A stretch of DNA of 48,198 nt, taken from the NCBI RefSeq assembly GCF_000687455.2, contig NZ_JGVW01000063.1:1-48198 (forward strand). The letters are read 5' to 3'. This DNA is from Burkholderia sp. lig30 (lineage in GTDB: Bacteria > Pseudomonadota > Gammaproteobacteria > Burkholderiales > Burkholderiaceae). Positions within the stretch are counted from its first letter, which is position 1. Each line of letters starts with the position of its first letter. The notes below the pieces were generated by a model. It saw nothing but the letters and a program-made list of their open reading frames with translations, did no database searches and had not been told where the DNA came from. Below are positions 18,779 through 26,471 of this stretch, in pieces. The position numbers were made by a program, and so were the translations under genes.

Positions 18779-18809
18779 TCGAAGCGAATACGACGCGTAT
18801 TCGCTTCGA
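18779..18809. terminator. Perfect 14-bp hairpin between pstS and tauA
   Basis: TCGAAGCGAATACG and its exact complement CGTATTCGCTTCGA flank a 3-base loop. The 343-base gap between pstS and tauA holds this, a second hairpin (18871-18901) and the tauA promoter, with no convincing gene. It is probably a transcription end downstream of pstS. Confidence 0.5.
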
Positions 18810-18870
18810 GCCTGACGCGGCGCGGGACGCCGCCTCGAGGGAAGACCGCCTTGCGGCGAAAGACATGGCC

Positions 18871-18901
18871 CGCTCGCCATCCGCATGCGGGATGGCGAGC
18901 G
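18871..18901 (-). terminator. Hairpin just after pstS
   Basis: CGCTCGCCATCC / GGATGGCGAGCG, a perfect 12-bp stem with a 7-base loop, 12 bases after the pstS stop. Strong enough for termination, although no U-run follows. Confidence 0.6.
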
Positions 18902-18912
18902 GTCATTCAGGC

Positions 18913-19938
18913 TTACTGCCCGATCGGCTTGCCGGCCGCATCCTTGATCTTGCTGGCCCACTGCGTCCGGATTTCCGTCACGACGGACTTGGGCAGCGAA
19001 ATGTAGTCGAGTTCGTCGGCGGCCTGCTCGCCGTTCTTGAACGCCCAGTCGAAGAACTTCAGCGTTTCCTTGCCCTGCTCCGGCTTCTCCTGCGTGCTGT
19101 GCAGCAGCACGTAGGTCGCGGCGACGACCGGCCATGCTTCCTTGCCCGGCTGGTTCGTCAGGATCTGGTAGAACGACTTCGACCAGTTCGCGCCGGCAGT
19201 GGCGGCCTTGAAGGTTTCCGTCTTCGGCTCGACGATGGCGCCCGTCGAGTTCTTCAGCGCGGTATACACCATATGGTTCTTCTTCGCGTACGCCCATTCG
19301 ACGTAGCCGATCGAGCCCGGCAGGCGCTGCACGAATGCCGCGACGCCGTCGTTGCCCTTGCCGCCCGTGCCCGTCGGCCAGTTGACCGTCGTGCCTTCGC
19401 CGACCTTCGACTTCCACTCGCCGTTGACCTTCGACAGGTAGTTCGTCCAGACGAAGCTCGTGCCCGAGCCGTCCGCACGGCGCACCACGGCGATGTCCGT
19501 ATCCGGCAGCTTGACCTTCGGGTTCAGCGCGACGATCTCCGGATCGTTCCACTTCTTGATCTTGCCGAGGTAGATGTCGCCGAGCACCTGACCCGACAGC
19601 GTCACTTCGCCCGCCTTCACGCCCGGCACGTTGACGACCGGCACGATGCCGCCCACCACCGTCGGGAACTGGAACAGGCCGTCCTTCGCGAGGTCTTCGT
19701 CCTTCAGCGGCGCGTCGGAGCCCGCGAAGTCCACCGTCTTGGCGATGATCTGCTTGATGCCGCCCGACGAACCGATGCCCTGATAGTTGACCTTGCCGCC
19801 GCCCGTCTTCTGATAGGCGTCAGCCCACTTCGTGTAGATCGGCGCGGCGAAGGTGCTGCCTGCGCCCGTAATGTCTGCGGCATGCGCGGCGGCGGCGCAC
19901 AGTGCATACACCGTAACGGCGAGTTGCTTGACGTTCAT
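18913..19938 (-). CDS. pstS: Phosphate ABC transporter periplasmic binding protein PstS
   Basis: Periplasmic phosphate-binding protein, 341 aa. The signal peptide [20 protein letters not shown] is followed by mature [20 protein letters not shown], the phosphate loop typical of Pst[15 protein letters not shown] and [16 protein letters not shown] supply further phosphate contacts. The start at 19938 has AAGGAATCTGAT upstream. Unusually no pstC, pstA, pstB or phoU follows: the gene is closed by hairpins and the next gene is tauA. Either the rest of the system is elsewhere or this is an extra PstS. A Pho-box-like pair of 11-bp-spaced repeats lies about 56 bases upstream. Confidence 0.92.
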   Translation of the reverse strand: MNVKQLAVTVYALCAAAAHAADITGAGSTFAAPIYTKWADAYQKTGGGKVNYQGIGSSGGIKQIIAKTVDFAGSDAPLKDEDLAKDGLFQFPTVVGGIVPVVNVPGVKAGEVTLSGQVLGDIYLGKIKKWNDPEIVALNPKVKLPDTDIAVVRRADGSGTSFVWTNYLSKVNGEWKSKVGEGTTVNWPTGTGGKGNDGVAAFVQRLPGSIGYVEWAYAKKNHMVYTALKNSTGAIVEPKTETFKAATAGANWSKSFYQILTNQPGKEAWPVVAATYVLLHSTQEKPEQGKETLKFFDWAFKNGEQAADELDYISLPKSVVTEIRTQWASKIKDAAGKPIGQ

Positions 19939-19993
19939 ATCAGATTCCTTGCGTGTCGACTGCTTCGTAAAAACCAGCACCCTAAAGGCCCGA

Positions 19994-20011
19994 TGTGAAA
20001 CGATTGTGACC
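19994..20011 (-). promoter_or_regulatory. Pho-box-like direct repeats upstream of pstS
   Basis: On the minus strand GGTCACA-ATCG-TTTCACA: two TCACA cores exactly 11 bases apart, the spacing of PhoB half-sites. It lies 56-73 bases before the pstS start. The match to the CTGTCAT consensus is partial. Confidence 0.45.
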
Positions 20012-20112
20012 GCCCGATCCAGTCGACAGGCCAAGGCATCGCGAAAACCGGCGCATCGCGTGAACGCACCGGCCCGCACCGGTATTCAGCGGATGCTTCA
20101 GAAAATGACCGA

Positions 20113-20149
20113 CGACGACCGTTGGTAAGGATTGCTTGTGCGGTCGTCG
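20113..20149. repeat. Inverted repeat in the pstS-porin gap
   Basis: CGACGACCG and CGGTCGTCG (9 bp) flank a 19-base spacer. The 629-base gap between pstS and the porin (19939-20567) holds no gene with believable coding features; this, a 40-bp tandem duplication and promoter elements fill it. Confidence 0.4.
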
Positions 20150-20164
20150 GCATCGAGTCGGTCA

Positions 20165-20244
20165 TGAACGGCTGCTTTCGTGCACTGCGGGGCGAACGGC
20201 CGGGTGAACGACTGCTTTCGTGCGTCGTGGCGCGAACACCGGGG
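20165..20244. repeat. Imperfect 40-bp tandem duplication
   Basis: Two adjacent 40-base units, both starting TGAACG and sharing CTGCTTTCGTGC and GCGAAC; 31 of 40 positions agree by eye. Non-coding, between divergent pstS and porin promoters. Confidence 0.6.
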
Positions 20245-20434
20245 CGGACGGGATCGACGGCGGCGACGCGTTACGCAGTCCGACTCGTTTTTTCCCGAGC
20301 GCCCCCCGCCCGCTTACGGTGCGACGCGCAATCTTGCGGGCGGCCTCTGTTGCGTCAACACCACTCGATATCGGTGCAAATCGGTACCCTTGGCCGCCTC
20401 CTTATCCCTAAAAACCCTACCACCGCTCAATTGT

Positions 20435-20448
20435 TTCACATTTGTGAA
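20435..20448. promoter_or_regulatory. Operator-like dyad upstream of the porin
   Basis: TTCACA-TT-TGTGAA, a perfect dyad in an AT-rich patch, 46 bases before the porin -35 region. A possible regulator site; the regulator is not identifiable. Confidence 0.4.
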
Positions 20449-20494
20449 CGATTATTTCGTTTTCAGCAATAGATTCGTGTGAGGCGCAAACAAC

Positions 20495-20521
20495 TTGCTG
20501 ACCCGCTCAGGTTTTTATACT
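20495..20521 (+). promoter_or_regulatory. Porin sigma-70 promoter
   Basis: TTGCTG and TATACT separated by 15 bases, giving a start about 40 bases before the GTG of the porin gene. The spacing is short, so the -35 assignment is less secure than the -10. Confidence 0.5.
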
Positions 20522-20567
20522 CGCCCCGTTTTTCCCCATTCGTTTCAAGAAAATCTGGAGTTTTCTC

Positions 20568-21731
20568 GTGAAAAAACTGTCTCTCGCTGTCGCCGTTTGC
20601 GGCGCATTCGCGGCGTCCGCGGCCAACGCACAAAGCTCGGTCACGCTGTACGGCCTGATCGACGCTGGTATCGCATATACGAGCAACGTTGCGAACGGTG
20701 CAACCGGTCACGGCAGCGGGCGCGTCGCCCTCGCCAGCGGCAACATCAGCGGCAGCCGCTTCGGCCTGCGTGGTTCGGAAGATCTCGGCGGCGGCCTGAA
20801 GGCAGTCTTCGTGCTCGAAAACGGTTTCAGCGTCAACAACGGCACGCTCGGCCAAGGTGGCCGCATGTTCGGTCGTCAAGCGTTCGTCGGCCTGAGCGCC
20901 AACGACTACGGCACCGTGACGATGGGCCGCCAGTACGACTCGATGGTCGATTTCGTTGCACCGCTGTCGGGCACGGCTGGCCCGTTCGGTGACTCGGGCT
21001 TCGCGCACGTGTACGACAACGACAACCTGCAACACAGCATCCGCCTGAACAACTCGGTGAAGTTCACGAGCGTTGACTACGCCGGCTTCAAGTTCGGTGG
21101 CGCGTACGCGTTCAGCAACAGCACCGACTTCACCATCGATCGCGCATACAGCGTCGGCGCGAGCTACAACAACGGCCCGCTGCGCCTGGCTGCTGCGTAC
21201 CTGCAGATCAACGGTTCGGCGCAGGCAACTGCGCTGTCGGCGAGCGGTCAGGCAAGCGCCGGTGTCGACCCGAGCGAATTCAAGGGGAACCTGACGGCAG
21301 ACGTGCAGCGCACGGTCGGTGGCGGCGTGGGCTATACGTTCGGCCCGGCAGCTGTCAACTTCGTCTACACGCACAGCCAGTTCCAGAACACGACCGCGTT
21401 CGGCTTGAATCACGGTTCGACGAACTTCAACAACTACGAACTGAACGTCAAGTACGCACTGACGCCGGCGCTCATGCTCGGCCTGATGGATACGTACACG
21501 GATGCCCACCTGAATGGCGCTGGCGGCAATCTCGGTACGGCTGATCCGAAGTGGAACCAGGTCAACGCGATTGCGCGCTACTCGCTGTCGAAGCGCACGG
21601 AACTGTACGCTGAAGCGATGTACCAGCACGCGATCGGCAGCAGCAACCACGCAGTGATGTACAACGCAGGCGGCGCATCGGCGACGGGCAACCAGGTGAT
21701 GGGCGCGGTCGGCATGCTGACCCGCTTCTAA
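20568..21731 (+). CDS. Gram-negative general porin (OmpC/OpcP-type)
   Basis: Outer-membrane trimeric porin, 387 aa. Signal peptide MKKLSLAVAVCGAFAASAANA is followed by QSSVTLYGLIDAGIAYTSN, the standard N-terminal strand of Burkholderia porins. LRGSEDLGGGLKAVFVLENGF, GRQAFVGLS and TVTMGRQYDSMVDFV follow. It ends MLTRF with the C-terminal Phe required for BAM-mediated assembly. The GTG start has GGAG nine bases upstream. Codon use is visibly more optimised than in its neighbours, which fits a highly expressed gene. It has its own promoter and a strong intrinsic terminator. Solute specificity cannot be inferred. Confidence 0.93.
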   Translation: MKKLSLAVAVCGAFAASAANAQSSVTLYGLIDAGIAYTSNVANGATGHGSGRVALASGNISGSRFGLRGSEDLGGGLKAVFVLENGFSVNNGTLGQGGRMFGRQAFVGLSANDYGTVTMGRQYDSMVDFVAPLSGTAGPFGDSGFAHVYDNDNLQHSIRLNNSVKFTSVDYAGFKFGGAYAFSNSTDFTIDRAYSVGASYNNGPLRLAAAYLQINGSAQATALSASGQASAGVDPSEFKGNLTADVQRTVGGGVGYTFGPAAVNFVYTHSQFQNTTAFGLNHGSTNFNNYELNVKYALTPALMLGLMDTYTDAHLNGAGGNLGTADPKWNQVNAIARYSLSKRTELYAEAMYQHAIGSSNHAVMYNAGGASATGNQVMGAVGMLTRF

Positions 21732-21830
21732 GAAGCAGCCAGCACACCCATCCCGAAGTCATCAGCGGGGTGGGTGGTTGTGCAGGGACCGCGAGACCGT
21801 GGATATCGCAGTCCCCGTGCAGTGCGGTTG

Positions 21831-21863
21831 AAAAAAAGGCCCGCCCATCGTGGCGGGCCTTTT
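21831..21863. terminator. Intrinsic terminator of the porin gene
   Basis: AAAAGGCCCGCC / GGCGGGCCTTTT, a perfect 12-bp stem with a 6-base loop, A-run on one side and T-run on the other. Good in both directions, about 100 bases after the porin stop. Confidence 0.9.
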
Positions 21864-21897
21864 GTCGTTTACGGGCCGGCCATGGCCCCGGGCGTCC

Positions 21898-21926
21898 GGA
21901 GAACAACCGGCGCGAACCGGTTCTCC
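21898..21926 (-). terminator. Hairpin downstream of lipA
   Basis: GGAGAA-caa-CCGG / CCGG-TTCTCC around a 6-base loop, 25 bases after the lipA stop. Probable lipA transcription end, backed up by the porin terminator. Confidence 0.5.
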
Positions 21927-21950
21927 TCGGGACTTACCGATCTTCCTCGC

Positions 21951-22961
21951 TTACTTCTGGACGTCGACCACCACGCCCGCGCCGTGCGCCTGCAGGTCGG
22001 CGTGATAGCTCGAACGCACCATCGCGCCAACGGCCGCGTGCGTGAAGCCCATCTTGTACGCCTCTTCCTCGTACATCCTGAACGTATCGGGATGCACGTA
22101 CGCGCGCACCGGCAGGTGGTGTTCCGACGGCTGCAGGTACTGGCCGATCGTCAGCATGTCGACGTCGTGCGCGCGCAGGTCGCGCATCACCTGCAGGATT
22201 TCCTCCTCGGTCTCGCCCAGGCCGACCATCAGGCCCGACTTCGTCGCGACGTCCGGATGCTGCGCCTTGAAATCCTTCAGCAGCTTCAGCGAGTGCGCGT
22301 AGTCCGAGCCGGGGCGCGCTTCCTTGTACAGGCGCGGCACCGTTTCGAGGTTGTGGTTCATCACGTCGGGCGGCGCGGCGTTCAGGATCGAGATCGCACG
22401 GTCGAGACGGCCGCGGAAATCCGGCGTGAGGATCTCGATGCGGGTTTCCGGCGACTGCTCGCGCACTTCGCGGATGCACTCGACGAAGTGGCCGGCGCCG
22501 CCGTCGCGCAGGTCGTCGCGGTCGACGCTCGTGATCACCACGTACTTGAGCTTGAGCGCCGCGATCGTGCGCGCGAGGTTCTTCGGCTCGTCCGCATCGA
22601 GCGGATCGGGACGGCCGTGGCCGACGTCGCAGAACGGGCAGCGGCGCGTGCACTTGTCGCCCATGATCATGAACGTCGCGGTGCCCTTGCCGAAGCACTC
22701 GCCGATGTTCGGGCAGCTCGCTTCCTCGCACACGGTATGCAGGTTGTGCTCGCGCAGGATCGTCTTGATCTCGTTGAAGCGCGAGCTGCCGGTCGCCGCC
22801 TTCACGCGGATCCATTCCGGCTTCTTGAGCCGCTCGATCGGCACGACCTTGATCGGAATGCGTGAGGTCTTGGCCTGCGCCTTCTGCTTGGCGGTCGGAT
22901 CGTAGGCGGTGCCCGGCTCGGCCGGTTCGGCCGGTGCGGGAGAAGCGGTAAGGTCAGTCAT
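21951..22961 (-). CDS. lipA: Lipoyl synthase LipA
   Basis: Radical-SAM enzyme that inserts two sulfurs into octanoyl groups on E2 and GcvH proteins. It is 336 aa. The auxiliary [4Fe-4S] cluster Cys are C78, C83 and C89 in [12 protein letters not shown]. The radical-SAM cluster Cys are C104, C108 and C111 in [36 protein letters not shown] and [13 protein letters not shown] match the family. The start codon overlaps the end of lipB by eight bases, so the two steps of lipoate synthesis are translationally coupled. A short Ala/Pro-rich N-terminus precedes the conserved part, as in other Burkholderia. Confidence 0.97.
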   Translation of the reverse strand: MTDLTASPAPAEPAEPGTAYDPTAKQKAQAKTSRIPIKVVPIERLKKPEWIRVKAATGSSRFNEIKTILREHNLHTVCEEASCPNIGECFGKGTATFMIMGDKCTRRCPFCDVGHGRPDPLDADEPKNLARTIAALKLKYVVITSVDRDDLRDGGAGHFVECIREVREQSPETRIEILTPDFRGRLDRAISILNAAPPDVMNHNLETVPRLYKEARPGSDYAHSLKLLKDFKAQHPDVATKSGLMVGLGETEEEILQVMRDLRAHDVDMLTIGQYLQPSEHHLPVRAYVHPDTFRMYEEEAYKMGFTHAAVGAMVRSSYHADLQAHGAGVVVDVQK

Positions 22962-23700
22962 TCGAATGTTCCAGTGCCTGCGGCTGTGCGGCGGCCGCGG
23001 ATTCGCCGTCGAGGTTGGCGATCAGACGGCGCACAAGCGCGTGCGCCACGTCGTTCCAGTCGGCGGCAACCTCGAGGCTCGCCATGTCGACGGTTTCCAG
23101 TCCGGCGTAGCCGCACGGGTTGATCGCGAGAAACGGGCGCAGATCCATCTTCACGTTCAGGCTCAGCCCGTGATAGCTGCAGCCGTTGCGGATCTTCAGG
23201 CCGAGCGCCGCGATCTTCGCGCCCTCGTGAGGGCCGGATGCGACGTAGATGCCCGGCGCGCCCGCCTTGCGAACCGACGGGAGATTATACGCCGCGAGGG
23301 TTTCGATCACGGCCTCCTCGATCCGGCTCACCAGCGTGCGGACCATCAGCTTGCGGCGGCGCAAGTCGAGCAGCAGGTAGACGACGATCTGGCCGGGGCC
23401 GTGATAGGTGATCTGCCCGCCGCGGTCGACCCTGACGAGCGGGATGCCGCTGTCGGCCACCAGCAGATGGGCCGGGTCGCCCGCCTGGCCGAGCGTGTAG
23501 ACGGGCGGATGCTCGACCACCCAGATCTCGTCGCCGGTGTCCTCGGTGCGCGCATCGGTGAACGCGCGCATCGCGTCGAAGCTCGCGTCGTAAGGCTCGA
23601 CGCCGCGCCAGCGCACCGTCACAGGCGTTGCCGCGGGTGCGGCGGGCGAAACGGGTACGGCAGCAGGCGTGGACACGATGGAAACCGGCGAGACGGACAT
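22954..23700 (-). CDS. lipB: Octanoyltransferase LipB
   Basis: Transfers octanoyl from ACP to lipoyl-domain lysines, the first step of lipoate synthesis. It is 248 aa. [21 protein letters not shown] is the signature. The catalytic pair is K172 in [11 protein letters not shown] and C196 in [13 protein letters not shown], corresponding to Lys135/Cys169 in E. coli. The first 25 residues (Ala/Pro/Val-rich) are not conserved. ATG at 23700 is the first in frame next to a TAAACT -10-like box (23708-23713 on the minus strand), which would give a transcript with almost no leader. An alternative is an internal start just before the conserved region. Confidence 0.95.
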   Translation of the reverse strand: MSVSPVSIVSTPAAVPVSPAAPAATPVTVRWRGVEPYDASFDAMRAFTDARTEDTGDEIWVVEHPPVYTLGQAGDPAHLLVADSGIPLVRVDRGGQITYHGPGQIVVYLLLDLRRRKLMVRTLVSRIEEAVIETLAAYNLPSVRKAGAPGIYVASGPHEGAKIAALGLKIRNGCSYHGLSLNVKMDLRPFLAINPCGYAGLETVDMASLEVAADWNDVAHALVRRLIANLDGESAAAAQPQALEHSND

Positions 23701-23770
23701 GGGCGGTAGTTTAACGAAATCCCATGCGTCTCGCCGGTCAGTGAAAGGGGCAGATCGCCGCCCTCGCCGC

Positions 23771-24097
23771 TCAGACCGTGCGCCAGCCGTCGCGGAACAA
23801 CGACAGGAAGCGCGCGCGCAACCGCGCGAGGCTGCCGAGCGCCAGCTCCTTCGGCGGCCGCGCGACCGAGAACGCGACGCACGCGCTGTCCCCGCCCTCC
23901 GCACTGAGCCACAGCCGCTCGCCGCGCCGCAGCCGCAAGGTCTCGCCCGCCATCAGGAAATAGTCGTCGATGTCGTTGCTGCGCGTCGCCCACACCGGGC
24001 CGCACTGGACGGTCAGGCGCGTGCTGCGCACGACCTTCATCGGGATGGTCTCGCCCGGTTGCAGTTCGAACGTGATGCTTGAAGAAATTTCTTGCAT
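23771..24097 (-). CDS. DUF2917 small protein
   Basis: A 108-aa protein with the DUF2917 pattern: [48 protein letters not shown] is a small beta-barrel, cupin-like core with the conserved G-x-VWxT and D-Yxx-xG-G positions. Function unknown. No signal peptide. ATG at 24097 follows GGAG; the frame could be opened by a TTG at 24112 but without support. It is divergent from a LysR gene, with about 100 bases between the starts. In betaproteobacteria such pairs are common, so the LysR protein is the likely regulator of this gene. Confidence 0.82.
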   Translation of the reverse strand: MQEISSSITFELQPGETIPMKVVRSTRLTVQCGPVWATRSNDIDDYFLMAGETLRLRRGERLWLSAEGGDSACVAFSVARPPKELALGSLARLRARFLSLFRDGWRTV

Positions 24098-24128
24098 GAT
24101 CCGCTCCGCCAAAAAGTGCTTCGATGGC

Positions 24129-24134
24129 TACAAT
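24129..24134 (+). promoter_or_regulatory. LysR gene -10 element within a dyad
   Basis: TACAAT inside GGCTA-CAATCC-TAGCC (24126-24141), a dyad in the divergent LysR/DUF2917 spacer. The overlap of a probable -10 box and a symmetrical site suggests autoregulation. Confidence 0.45.
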
Positions 24135-24199
24135 CCTAGCCAGACCAATGCGCTGGACCAAACGACCATTTTTCACGCCCTTGTGAGGAAAATTAGCCA

Positions 24200-25141
24200 A
24201 TGGACCTCCGGCAGCTCCCCGCGCTGAACGCGATCCGCGCATTCGAGGCGGCCGCCCGGCACGAGAACTTCTCGCGTGCCGCCGACGAACTGTTCGTCAC
24301 CCACGGCGCGGTCAGCCACCAGGTGCGCGGGCTGGAGGAGGCGCTCGGCGTGAAGCTGTTCGTCCGCAACGGCAAGCGGCTGTGCCTGACCAACACCGGC
24401 GCGCGCTACGCGCAGCAGGTCCGCACCGCGCTGATGATGCTCGCCGACGCGACGCGCGACGTCCGCGCAAGCGACCGCGACCGGCGGCTGGTGATCTCGA
24501 TGCTGTCGTCGTTCGCCGCGCGCTGGGTGACGCCGCGCATCGGCTCGTTCATCGAGCGGCATCCGGAGATCGACGTCGAGCTGCAGTCGACGAACGGCCT
24601 CACCGATTTCTCGCGGGACGACGTCGATCTCGCGATCCGCTTCGGCTTCGGCGTCTATCCGGGGCTGCACGTCGAGCCGCTGCTCGACGAGGTGTTCTTC
24701 CCCGCGTGCTCGCCGAACCTGAACGGCGGCAAGCTGCCGCAGACGCCGGCCGATCTCGTCCACTACCCGCTGCTGCGCTCGGACGACGAGCTGTGGCGGC
24801 CGTGGTTCGATGCGGCGGGCCTCGACGCAGTGACCGAGCCGAAGCGCGGCGTGCTGTATCAGGATTCGTCGAATCTGCTGCAGGCGGCGATCGACGGGCA
24901 GGGAATCGCGCTCGTGCGCCGCTCGCTCGCGGTGCACGAACTGCTGGCGGGGCGGCTAGTGCGCCTGTTCGACATCGACGGGCCGAGCCCGTGGAATTAC
25001 TTCTTCGTGTGCCCGCGCTCGTCGCTCGACACGCCGCGGGTGCAGGCGTTCAGGACGTGGCTGCTGCAGGAAGTCGCGCGGTTCAGGATGCTGTGCGGCG
25101 AACTGGACGCGCGGCGCGCGGCGGGCCCGGCCGCCGCGTGA
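24200..25141 (+). CDS. LysR-family regulator (GcvA-like)
   Basis: A 313-aa LTTR of the GcvA/AmpR-like branch. It starts MDLRQLPALNAIRAFEAAARHENFS, followed by the recognition helix region ELFVTHGAVSHQVRGLEEALG. The C-terminal effector domain includes RHPEIDVELQSTNGLTDF, DVDLAIRFGFGVYPGLHVEPL and QAAIDGQGIALVRRSL. The PALNAIRAFEAAARH and AVSHQVR wording is typical of GcvA-type regulators. It is divergent from the DUF2917 gene and sits between ybeD and lipB, two genes that are adjacent in E. coli. It need not regulate lipoate synthesis. Target genes are unknown. Confidence 0.88.
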   Translation: MDLRQLPALNAIRAFEAAARHENFSRAADELFVTHGAVSHQVRGLEEALGVKLFVRNGKRLCLTNTGARYAQQVRTALMMLADATRDVRASDRDRRLVISMLSSFAARWVTPRIGSFIERHPEIDVELQSTNGLTDFSRDDVDLAIRFGFGVYPGLHVEPLLDEVFFPACSPNLNGGKLPQTPADLVHYPLLRSDDELWRPWFDAAGLDAVTEPKRGVLYQDSSNLLQAAIDGQGIALVRRSLAVHELLAGRLVRLFDIDGPSPWNYFFVCPRSSLDTPRVQAFRTWLLQEVARFRMLCGELDARRAAGPAAA

Positions 25142-25142
25142 G

Positions 25143-25171
25143 CGCCGCGGCACGCGCCCGGCGCCGCGGCG
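25143..25171. terminator. Convergent terminator-like hairpin between LysR and ybeD genes
   Basis: CGCCGCGGC / GCCGCGGCG (9 bp) with an 11-base loop, immediately after the LysR stop and 16 bases from the ybeD stop on the other strand. Confidence 0.4.
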
Positions 25172-25187
25172 AGGACGGAAGACGGGA

Positions 25188-25496
25188 TCAGAGCACGACC
25201 TTGACCATCGGGTGGCCCGTCAGCGCGCGGTAGATGTTGTCGAGCTGCTCCTGGCTCGTCGCGCGCACGGTGATCGTGAGGCCGGTGTAGTTGCCGCCGC
25301 TCGACGCGCGCTCCTCGATCTTCTCGAGGTCGATCTCGTTGTCGTGGACGCTGACGACCTTGAAGATCGTGTCCTTGAACTCCGGATGGGCGCGGCCCAT
25401 GATCTTGATCGGGAAATCGCAAGGGAATTCCAGCAGCGACTCCTTCCGGGTATCGATCGCGCCGGTCAGCTCGATGGTTTTGGATGGTTCGCTCAT
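25188..25496 (-). CDS. ybeD: DUF493 protein YbeD
   Basis: A 102-aa ACT-like-fold protein. LLEFPCDFPIKIMGRAHPEF, RASSGGNYTGLTITVRATSQEQLDNIYRALTGHPMVKVVL covers the conserved core with GxYxSxTxxV-type strands and the C-terminal G-HPxVKxVL. It is usually encoded between dacA and lipB. Here it follows dat with a 4-base overlap (ATGA). Molecular function is unknown; a regulatory role is suggested by the ACT-like fold. Confidence 0.9.
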   Translation of the reverse strand: MSEPSKTIELTGAIDTRKESLLEFPCDFPIKIMGRAHPEFKDTIFKVVSVHDNEIDLEKIEERASSGGNYTGLTITVRATSQEQLDNIYRALTGHPMVKVVL

Positions 25497-26422
25497 GACT
25501 TTCTCCTGGTGGGGTCAAACTGTTCAAACTCGCGCGCCTTCGCGCGCTGATAGGCCGCGTACAGCGCCTCGAATACCGGGCCGGGCTTGCCGCCATGCAC
25601 CGGCAGATCGTCGAGCTGCGTGACGGGCAGCACCTCCTTGGTCGCCGACGTGATCAGGATCTCGTCGGCCGCGCGCAGCTCCGCTTCGCTGATGTCGCGC
25701 TCGACGAACGGAATCCCGCATTCGCCGGCCAGCGCCTCGAGCAACGCATAGCGGATCCCTTCGAGGATCAGGTTGCTGCGCGGCGGCGCAAGCAGCTCGC
25801 CGTTCTTCACGATCCACACGTTCGACGACGCGCCTTCGGTCAGGCGCCCGTCGCGCAGCTGCAGCGTCTCGAACGCGCCGTGCTCGACCGCGTGCTGCGC
25901 CATCAGCACGTTGCCGAGCAGCGACACCGACTTGATGTCGCAATGGAGCCAGCGCCGGTCCTCGGCCGTCACGCAGCGCACGCCCCGCGCGCGCTCGTCG
26001 GCCGACGGCACGCGCAACGGGCTCGCCATCGCGAACACGGTCGGCACGATGCCGGCCGGGAATGCGTGGCCGCGCTTCGCGACGCCGCGCGTCACCTGGA
26101 TGTAGACGATCAGGTCGCCGCCGCCGAGGCCTTCGGCGTTCGCGTCGACGATCGTGTCGACCAGCGCGCGCCAGCCGGCGTCGTCGTGCGGGTTGGCGAT
26201 GCCGATCTTCGCCAGGCTGCGGTCGAGCCGCGCGAGGTGCTGCGCGATCCGGAACGGCACGTGCGCGCCGCCCGCCGCGTAGACCGGGACGACTTCATAC
26301 ACGCCGTCACCGAAGATGAAACCGCGATCGAGCACCGGCACGCACGCCTCCGATAGCGGCGACAGCGACACGCGGGATGCGACGCTGAGGTAGACGATCG
26401 GGTCGAATTCGGCCTGGCTCAT
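25493..26422 (-). CDS. dat: D-amino acid aminotransferase (class IV PLP enzyme)
   Basis: Fold-type IV transaminase (309 aa) interconverting D-amino acids and oxoacids, which can supply D-Ala/D-Glu for peptidoglycan. The N-terminal VLDRGFIFGDGVYEVVPVY and the PLP-binding Lys in LHCDIKSVSLLGNVL are present. GRLTEGASSNVWIVKNGELL and EILITSATKEVLPVTQLDD are class signatures. Placed between dacC (D,D-carboxypeptidase, releases D-Ala) and ybeD, with a 4-base overlap with the latter, it fits D-Ala recycling. Branched-chain aminotransferase and aminodeoxychorismate lyase share the fold; the DRGFIFGDGVYE pattern and context favour Dat. Confidence 0.87.
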   Translation of the reverse strand: MSQAEFDPIVYLSVASRVSLSPLSEACVPVLDRGFIFGDGVYEVVPVYAAGGAHVPFRIAQHLARLDRSLAKIGIANPHDDAGWRALVDTIVDANAEGLGGGDLIVYIQVTRGVAKRGHAFPAGIVPTVFAMASPLRVPSADERARGVRCVTAEDRRWLHCDIKSVSLLGNVLMAQHAVEHGAFETLQLRDGRLTEGASSNVWIVKNGELLAPPRSNLILEGIRYALLEALAGECGIPFVERDISEAELRAADEILITSATKEVLPVTQLDDLPVHGGKPGPVFEALYAAYQRAKAREFEQFDPTRRKS

Positions 26423-26471
26423 GGCGATAACGGATCGGGGTGAAGACGTCGGGACGCCGGTGCCGGAACGC

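Noticed and set aside
20165..20244. CRISPR array
   Set aside because: Only two imperfect 40-bp units without spacers, and no cas genes.
20122..20482. Small plus-strand open frames in the pstS-porin gap
   Set aside because: Arg/Ala-rich shadows with no ribosome-binding site, overlapping in two frames, and crossing the tandem duplication and operator-like dyad.
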